Below are positions 60,247-64,000 of a DNA stretch of 64,000 bases, one piece after another. Under the pieces are notes generated by a model. The model ran no database searches. It was not told the origin of the DNA and saw only the letters and a list, made by a program, of their open reading frames with translations. The stretch is from Actinomycetota bacterium (lineage in GTDB: Bacteria; Actinomycetota; Acidimicrobiia; Acidimicrobiales; JAJPHD01). Both the position numbers and the translations under genes were made by a program. Each line of letters begins with the position of its first letter. Within the stretch, counting starts at the first letter, position 1. The DNA lies in the NCBI GenBank assembly GCA_021325455.1, contig JAJPHD010000013.1, positions 1 to 64,000 on the forward strand. Direction: 5' to 3'.

Positions 60247-60439
60247 GTGCAGAATGGTGACGTGCCGGAAGTGCGGGCGACCCTCCTGGCGGGGGTGCGG
60301 TGCCCATGTCGAGCAGGTGCTCGGACATGTTCCCAAGTCGGAGCGGTGCCGGTGCAGAGAGGAGGCAGCCCCGTCTCGTCGTGGCTGGTGGCAACGGGTC
60401 GTCGGCGACCGGGGCCCCTCCCAGGTTCCTCAGCGCTAG
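60245..60439 (+). CDS. Small Cys-rich (zinc-ribbon-like) protein
   Basis: 64 residues. MCRMVTCRKCGRPSWRGCGAHVEQVLGHVPKSERCRCREE contains CxxxxCxxC, a GCGAHVEQVL motif and a CRC pair, seven cysteines in all. I recognise this as a recurring small actinobacterial protein without assigned function. The second half is Arg/Trp-rich and may be disordered. The operator overlap suggests it is induced together with the thioredoxin operon; Cys-rich makeup would suit metal or sulfur binding. Confidence 0.72.
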   Translation: MCRMVTCRKCGRPSWRGCGAHVEQVLGHVPKSERCRCREEAAPSRRGWWQRVVGDRGPSQVPQR

Positions 60440-60449
60440 GCATCGAGAC

Positions 60450-60710
60450 GGGCTCCTCCACCCACCGCCGCCGGGCCGCATCCAGCGCGACGAGCTCGGC
60501 ACATGGGCCGCCCGTGAGGTGGTAGCGGTTCACCCCACGAAGGGCGGCCCATCCTCGGCCCGGACAGCCGCTCCCATCGTGTGCACACCGGTCCCGTTTG
60601 GGACCAGCAGCGGTCGATCGTGGACCGGTCAGTTCGACCAGCTCCCCCTCGTCGTCGGTCAGGTCCCGGCGCAGATCGAGGCTGACGGCCACCGTGCCCG
60701 TAGCGGCCAT
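60450..60710 (-). pseudogene. Cytidine deaminase-like pseudogene with frameshifts
   Basis: Pieces of one protein are spread over two frames: DLTDDEGELVEL, then in another frame HDRPLLVPNGTGVHTMGAAVRAEDGPPFVG, then back in the first frame GVNRYHLTGGPCAELVALDAA. Together they follow the cytidine/blasticidin deaminase order with the zinc Cys and catalytic Glu in PCAEL. The second shift lies in a G run (TTCGTGGGGTGAAC; one more G would restore FVGVN). The C-terminal PCGRC half is missing. It is either a decayed gene or partly a sequencing error; the missing half argues for decay. Confidence 0.68.
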
Positions 60711-60735
60711 TGGAGATCAATGCCATGATCTCGGC

Positions 60736-61431
60736 ATGGAGTTCATCGGCCAGGATCTGTCCGGCGTGCGGTTCACTCGCTGCCTGCTGCCCGGCGCTGT
60801 CATCCGAGGGTCCGACGTCACCGGGATGGAAATCGATGACCCCCATCTTCCCGAGGTTTCCCTGTGGGTCAACGACGTCAACGTCGTCCCGTTCGTAGAG
60901 GGCGAGCTCAACCGCCGCTTCCCCGGCCGCGAGCTGAAGGCGGCGACCACCCCCGACGGTTTGCGCGCCGCCTGGGCGGCGGTCGAGGAGACGTGGGCAG
61001 CCGCCCTGCCCACCGCCATTGGGCTCCAGGACGTCTCCGTCGACGGTGAGTGGAGCTTCTCCCAGACTCTTCGCCATCTCGTGATGGCCACCAACGCCTG
61101 GCTCCATGGCACGATCCTCGGCCGGGAGAAGCCGTTCCACTGGATTGGCCAGCCCTTCGCCGAGTACGAGCTGGAGGGGGGCGACATGACGATCTTCCGG
61201 GAGCCGGCGTCGTACGAAGAGGTCCTCGCCATCCGTGGTGACCACCAAAAGATGGTCCGCGACTACCTGGACACCGTCACCGAGGAAGTGCTCGCCGAGA
61301 CCCGCCCCCATCCATGGACACCCGAGCACCGCGTCACCATCCTCCACTGCCTGCATGTCATCCTCAACGAAGAGTGGGAGCACCACCGGTACGCTGTCCG
61401 CGACCTCCGGAAGGCCGAAGTGGACACGTGA
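60736..61431 (+). CDS. DinB-superfamily protein with pentapeptide-like N-terminus
   Basis: 231 residues. The first 50 (MEFIGQDLSGVRFTRCLLPGAVIRGSDVTGMEI) resemble pentapeptide repeats; the rest is a DinB-type four-helix bundle (GEWSFSQTLRHLVMATNAWLHGTIL ... HCLHVILNEEWEHHRYAVRDL) with three histidines that usually bind metal. DinB-like enzymes include mycothiol-dependent isomerases and S-transferases. Start at the ATG at 60736 because upstream sequence belongs to the pseudogene on the other strand. Confidence 0.82.
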   Translation: MEFIGQDLSGVRFTRCLLPGAVIRGSDVTGMEIDDPHLPEVSLWVNDVNVVPFVEGELNRRFPGRELKAATTPDGLRAAWAAVEETWAAALPTAIGLQDVSVDGEWSFSQTLRHLVMATNAWLHGTILGREKPFHWIGQPFAEYELEGGDMTIFREPASYEEVLAIRGDHQKMVRDYLDTVTEEVLAETRPHPWTPEHRVTILHCLHVILNEEWEHHRYAVRDLRKAEVDT

Positions 61432-61448
61432 CGGGTCTCCCGCCTGCG

Positions 61449-62828
61449 CTATCCGGGCGAACAGGCGCCCCCGTGGAGACGGATCTCTTCCCGCCACGGT
61501 GTGACATCGGGGTCGGGCCGGAAGTCACCGGTGCGAGCGTCTTGGTGGTAAGAGGCGAGGGGCGGATCGCCCGCTGCTATGCGGTTGAGCGCCTCCAGGA
61601 GGCGATCGACATCGCCTTCAGTGGTGTTGATGCCGCAGCTGGCCCGCACCGCCCCGGGCATGTGGCGCCGGTCGCCGCGGCGCACCTCGCTGCGGTAGGT
61701 GGCCACCTCGCTCGCCGACAGGCCCAGCAGGCGCATGAGGTAGGGATGGGCGCAGAAGCAGCCGTGGCGGACGCCGATGCCCTCCTCGGCAGCCAGGCGA
61801 GCTGCCACCAGCCCATGGGGTATGCCCTCAACCGTGAAGGCGGCGACCGGCAGGGTCTCTTGCCCGGAACTGGGCCCGAGCAGCCGCACCCCCGGGATGG
61901 ATGCCAGGCCCCCGCGTAGCTGCCGGGCCAGTCTGCGGTCGTGGTCGGCTATGGCCTCCCAGCCGATGTCGCCCAGGACGTCCATGGCCCCGTGGAGGGC
62001 CACCGCCCCGACCACGTTGGGGGATCCGGCCTCCTCGCGCTCCGGGGGCTCGGTCCAGACCACCTCGCCCAGGTCGACCAGGTCGACGGCACCGCCCCCA
62101 GCAAGGAACGGGTCGCCATCGGCAAATGCGGCTCGGGGCCCGATGAGCACTCCGGCCCCGAACGGGGCGTACATCTTGTGACCACTGAACGCCACGAAGT
62201 CTGCGCCTTCGTATAGGCGTCGATGAGGTGCGAGCTGGGCGGCGTCGACCACTACCGGTACGCCCCGGCGGTGGGCGGCGGCGATGATCGTGTCGACAGG
62301 CGGAAGCCATCCGGTGATGTTCGAGGCACCGGTGACGGCCACGAGGGCCGGGCGGGGACGTTCGTCGAGGGCCGCCTCAACGTCCTCGAGGGAGAAGGTA
62401 CCCTCGGGTCCGCACTCCACATGACGGCACGTGGCGACCCGGGCCCATGGCAGCAGGTTGGCGTGGTGCTCGACCACGGTAGTCACGACCACATCGGTGG
62501 GAGCCAGGCGCAGGCGGTAGGCGAGATGGTTGAGCGCCTCGGTGGTGTTGCGGCAGATGATGGCCACATCGTCGCCTCCGGCGCGCCCGGCAAAGGTCAG
62601 CGCCGCCTCGCGGGCCTCCTCGTAGGCGGCGGTGGAAAGGCGGGACTTGTAGCCCGCCCCTCGGTGGACGCTTGAGTACCAGGGTACGAACTCGTCCACC
62701 CTCTTCATGACCGAGGGCAGCGCAGCGGTGGAGGCGGCGGCGTCCAGGGACAGGTACGGTCGCCTCCTGCCGTCGAGGCAGGGCACCGGCGTGCCGTCTC
62801 CGACCAGCGGGAGCGGAGGAGCTCTCAC
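61449..62828 (-). CDS. Cysteine-desulfurase-like class V aminotransferase
   Basis: 459 residues. PLP lysine in FVAFSGHKMYAPFGAGVLIG, the NTTEALNHLAYRL and VVEHHANLLPW segments of the SufS/CsdA type, and RHGCFCAHPYLMRLLGL, where a Cys follows the arginine as in the active-site loop. Such enzymes remove sulfur from cysteine for Fe-S or thio-compounds. GTG start overlaps the hsp20 stop by four bases. The last 30 residues form an unusual tail. Operon position behind hsp20 and a DosR-like box suggests stress use. Confidence 0.86.
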   Translation of the reverse strand: MRAPPLPLVGDGTPVPCLDGRRRPYLSLDAAASTAALPSVMKRVDEFVPWYSSVHRGAGYKSRLSTAAYEEAREAALTFAGRAGGDDVAIICRNTTEALNHLAYRLRLAPTDVVVTTVVEHHANLLPWARVATCRHVECGPEGTFSLEDVEAALDERPRPALVAVTGASNITGWLPPVDTIIAAAHRRGVPVVVDAAQLAPHRRLYEGADFVAFSGHKMYAPFGAGVLIGPRAAFADGDPFLAGGGAVDLVDLGEVVWTEPPEREEAGSPNVVGAVALHGAMDVLGDIGWEAIADHDRRLARQLRGGLASIPGVRLLGPSSGQETLPVAAFTVEGIPHGLVAARLAAEEGIGVRHGCFCAHPYLMRLLGLSASEVATYRSEVRRGDRRHMPGAVRASCGINTTEGDVDRLLEALNRIAAGDPPLASYHQDARTGDFRPDPDVTPWREEIRLHGGACSPG

Positions 62829-63241
62829 GAGTCCCGGAGCGGGGCAGCCGAGGAAGAGGCCACCTCGACCCGACGAGGTTTGGCTCCCTCGGCCACTGGT
62901 ACCCGGAGATGGAGCACCCCATCGACGTAGGACGCCTTGACCTCGTCTGCCTCCAGGCTCTCACCCAGCAGCAGCTGACGGGTGAAGATCCCCTGCGGCC
63001 GCTCGCACACGACGGTCTCGGTCCCCTCGTCGCTCCAGTACCGCTCGGCCTTGACCGTGAGCACGCTCCTCTCCACCGTCACCTCGATGGACTCCGGCCT
63101 CACGCCGGGCAGATCGAGGTCGAGGTGAAGCTGCTCGCCCTTGCGGTAGGCGTCGAGAGGCATCGCATAGGTGATCCTCTCATCACGCAGGGGTTCGAAG
63201 AGTCGCTCGAGCTCGTGGAAGGGATCGAATCGCACCAACAT
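62825..63241 (-). CDS. Small heat-shock protein Hsp20
   Basis: 138 residues, alpha-crystallin domain: MPLDAYRKGEQLHLDLDLPGVRPESIEVTVERSVLTVKAERYW and the C-terminal KASYVDGVLHLRVPVAEGAKPRRVEV. The MLVRFDPFHELERLFEPL start is typical of the actinobacterial Hsp20/Acr group. The ATG at 63241 follows AAGGAGGTAGAG; the track ORF extends 16 residues further upstream without support. It acts as an ATP-independent holdase. Confidence 0.95.
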   Translation of the reverse strand: MLVRFDPFHELERLFEPLRDERITYAMPLDAYRKGEQLHLDLDLPGVRPESIEVTVERSVLTVKAERYWSDEGTETVVCERPQGIFTRQLLLGESLEADEVKASYVDGVLHLRVPVAEGAKPRRVEVASSSAAPLRDS

Positions 63242-63272
63242 CTCTACCTCCTTGCTGGTTGGGACTTCTTCG

Positions 63273-63905
63273 TCACCGTTGAACACCATGAGCCGATCGG
63301 TCGGTGGGGCCGAAGGTCACAACCTCTCGGCCAGTGAGGCGCCAGGCAGCCTGGCTGGGGGCTGCGGGACCAGGACGGGCATGGGCCCCGGCCGCAACCG
63401 AGGATGCCTCCGCCACCCGCTCCGGGTTCATGGTGCGGACAGGGCCGGTCCCGTCGAGGTCCCGGAGGGTCACCAGCACCCTGTGCAGGGAGTGCAGAGC
63501 AGCTTCGAGGTTGACGGACGAGACGTTGTCGGGGCGCCTCCCGAGATGCTGGGCCAGCTCGCTGGCGAGCCCCTGGAGCCTGGCGACGAGCTCTGGGAGA
63601 GCCTCCGTCCGGCTGGTGGGGGCCTCTTCTGGAGCCCTGGGCCCAGGACCGCCTCTCTCTCCGGGGGCCGGCACAGGCAGGGCGCTACTCTGCTCGGCCG
63701 CCAGGTCGGCCCGCCCGTACGCCGGATGGCAGTTCCAGCTCCTGAGGAACCCTTGGGCCTGTCGGTAATCCCCGGCCCGAGGGCCGCCTTCTCGGGGGGC
63801 ACAGAGAGCGATGACCCCCGTGTGCCCTGCGCCTCTCGGTTCGGCACCAGCCCCGCGGTGGTTCCGGTCGGCTGCTGTCTGTGCTGGGAGCTTGTCAGCC
63901 GTCAT
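63273..63905 (-). CDS. Hypothetical protein upstream of hsp20
   Basis: 210 residues from an ATG preceded by AGGAGGTG with a seven-base spacer, the strongest ribosome site in this end of the window. The product has an Ala/Pro/Gly-rich N-terminal half and a central helical segment (LPELVARLQGLASELAQHLGRRPDNVSSVNLEAALHSLHRVLVTLRDL). I do not recognise it. It is 31 bp upstream of hsp20 and downstream of the DosR-like box, so it is probably the first gene of that operon. Confidence 0.5.
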   Translation of the reverse strand: MTADKLPAQTAADRNHRGAGAEPRGAGHTGVIALCAPREGGPRAGDYRQAQGFLRSWNCHPAYGRADLAAEQSSALPVPAPGERGGPGPRAPEEAPTSRTEALPELVARLQGLASELAQHLGRRPDNVSSVNLEAALHSLHRVLVTLRDLDGTGPVRTMNPERVAEASSVAAGAHARPGPAAPSQAAWRLTGREVVTFGPTDRSAHGVQR

Positions 63906-63954
63906 CTCGGTGCACCTCCTGGGCCCATCGTGCAAGAGCCAGGGGCGGGCCGTC

Positions 63955-63970
63955 AGGGCCGAAAGTCCCT
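63955..63970. promoter_or_regulatory. DosR/DevR-like box
   Basis: On the minus strand the sequence reads AGGGACTTTCGGCCCT, very close to the GGGACTTTxGxCCCT core of mycobacterial DosR boxes that control hspX/acr. It lies about 50 bp upstream of the first gene of the Hsp20 operon. This predicts induction under low oxygen or nitric oxide by a DosR-type response regulator encoded elsewhere. Confidence 0.6.
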
Positions 63971-64000
63971 ACCGCACTGAGTTGCGCCGACTGGGAGAGG

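Noticed and set aside
59994-60710. Intact minus-strand 238-aa ORF over the deaminase relic
   Set aside because: Only the segments around PCAEL and the N-terminus match the family; the middle family-typical stretch is in another frame and the rest reads antisense to the small Cys-rich and deacetylase genes.
1-64000. tRNA, rRNA or CRISPR array
   Set aside because: No T-loop GGTTCGANTCC-type sequence with matching arms, no rRNA landmarks and no regularly spaced direct repeats were seen by eye; a tRNAscan or CRISPR finder run would be the decisive test.

Overview
The window is a very GC-rich, tightly packed stretch of chromosome from an actinobacterium. It carries class E sortase, LLM flavin/F420-type oxidoreductases, an actinobacterial-type ArsR with an N-terminal Cys pair, a one-piece ECF sigma/anti-sigma protein with a Thr/Ser-rich tail, many GTG starts and GTGA/ATGA overlaps. 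A complete System I cytochrome c maturation operon and a hydrogenase-4-like locus point to a deep-branching lineage such as Acidimicrobiia, but this placement is an inference from gene content. No rRNA, tRNA, CRISPR array, insertion sequence or phage module was seen.

Layout. 1-7.6 kb: a cut-off gene end, msrB, and the nine-gene ccmABCDEFGHI operon read leftwards. 7.7-12.7 kb: a class E sortase, a GDP-mannose 4,6-dehydratase interrupted by a 165-residue mini-intein, an enoyl-CoA hydratase, a small membrane protein and a glycosyltransferase. 12.7-26.6 kb: a TetR-fadD unit, a gentisate-dioxygenase-like bicupin, LysR, a Fur-type regulator with a membrane transporter, two MFS proteins, an arylsulfotransferase-like protein, a PLP enzyme and a lactone oxidase. 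26.6-34.8 kb: six leftward genes for a membrane complex of the hydrogenase-4/complex I superfamily followed by tag; both soluble subunits have lost the cysteines that would hold the NiFe centre and the proximal iron-sulfur cluster. 35-43.4 kb: two LLM oxidoreductases, an EamA/XRE pair, an arsenic operon, a peptidase E-like protein and an acyl-CoA dehydrogenase. 43.4-55.4 kb: the sigma factor, cold-shock protein, cysS/valS, an amidohydrolase, a lipoprotein, a GH38 mannosidase and a ChrB-like regulator. 55.6-64 kb: DedA, a diiron/KARI-like pair, a thioredoxin-DUF302-deacetylase operon, a small Cys-rich protein, a decayed cytidine deaminase, a DinB protein and an Hsp20/cysteine-desulfurase-like operon.

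How it fits together. Several small regulons can be read from the DNA. TTAC-N6-GTAA sites lie in front of the tetR-fadD operon and again between the acyl-CoA dehydrogenase and the sigma gene, suggesting one TetR repressor for fatty-acid activation and oxidation. ATACCC-N4-GGGTAT sites of the CsoR/CstR kind lie in front of the thioredoxin operon and overlap the start of the small Cys-rich gene. A DosR-like box lies upstream of the Hsp20 operon. ArsR, XRE, LysR and Fur-type genes each have their own inverted repeat next to them.

The best candidates for something new are the intein in gmd, the cofactor-stripped hydrogenase-like complex, the CsoR/CstR-type regulon, and the translationally coupled diiron/KARI-like pair. 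Half of the convergent gene pairs (6 of 12) overlap at their 3' ends, up to 107 bp.
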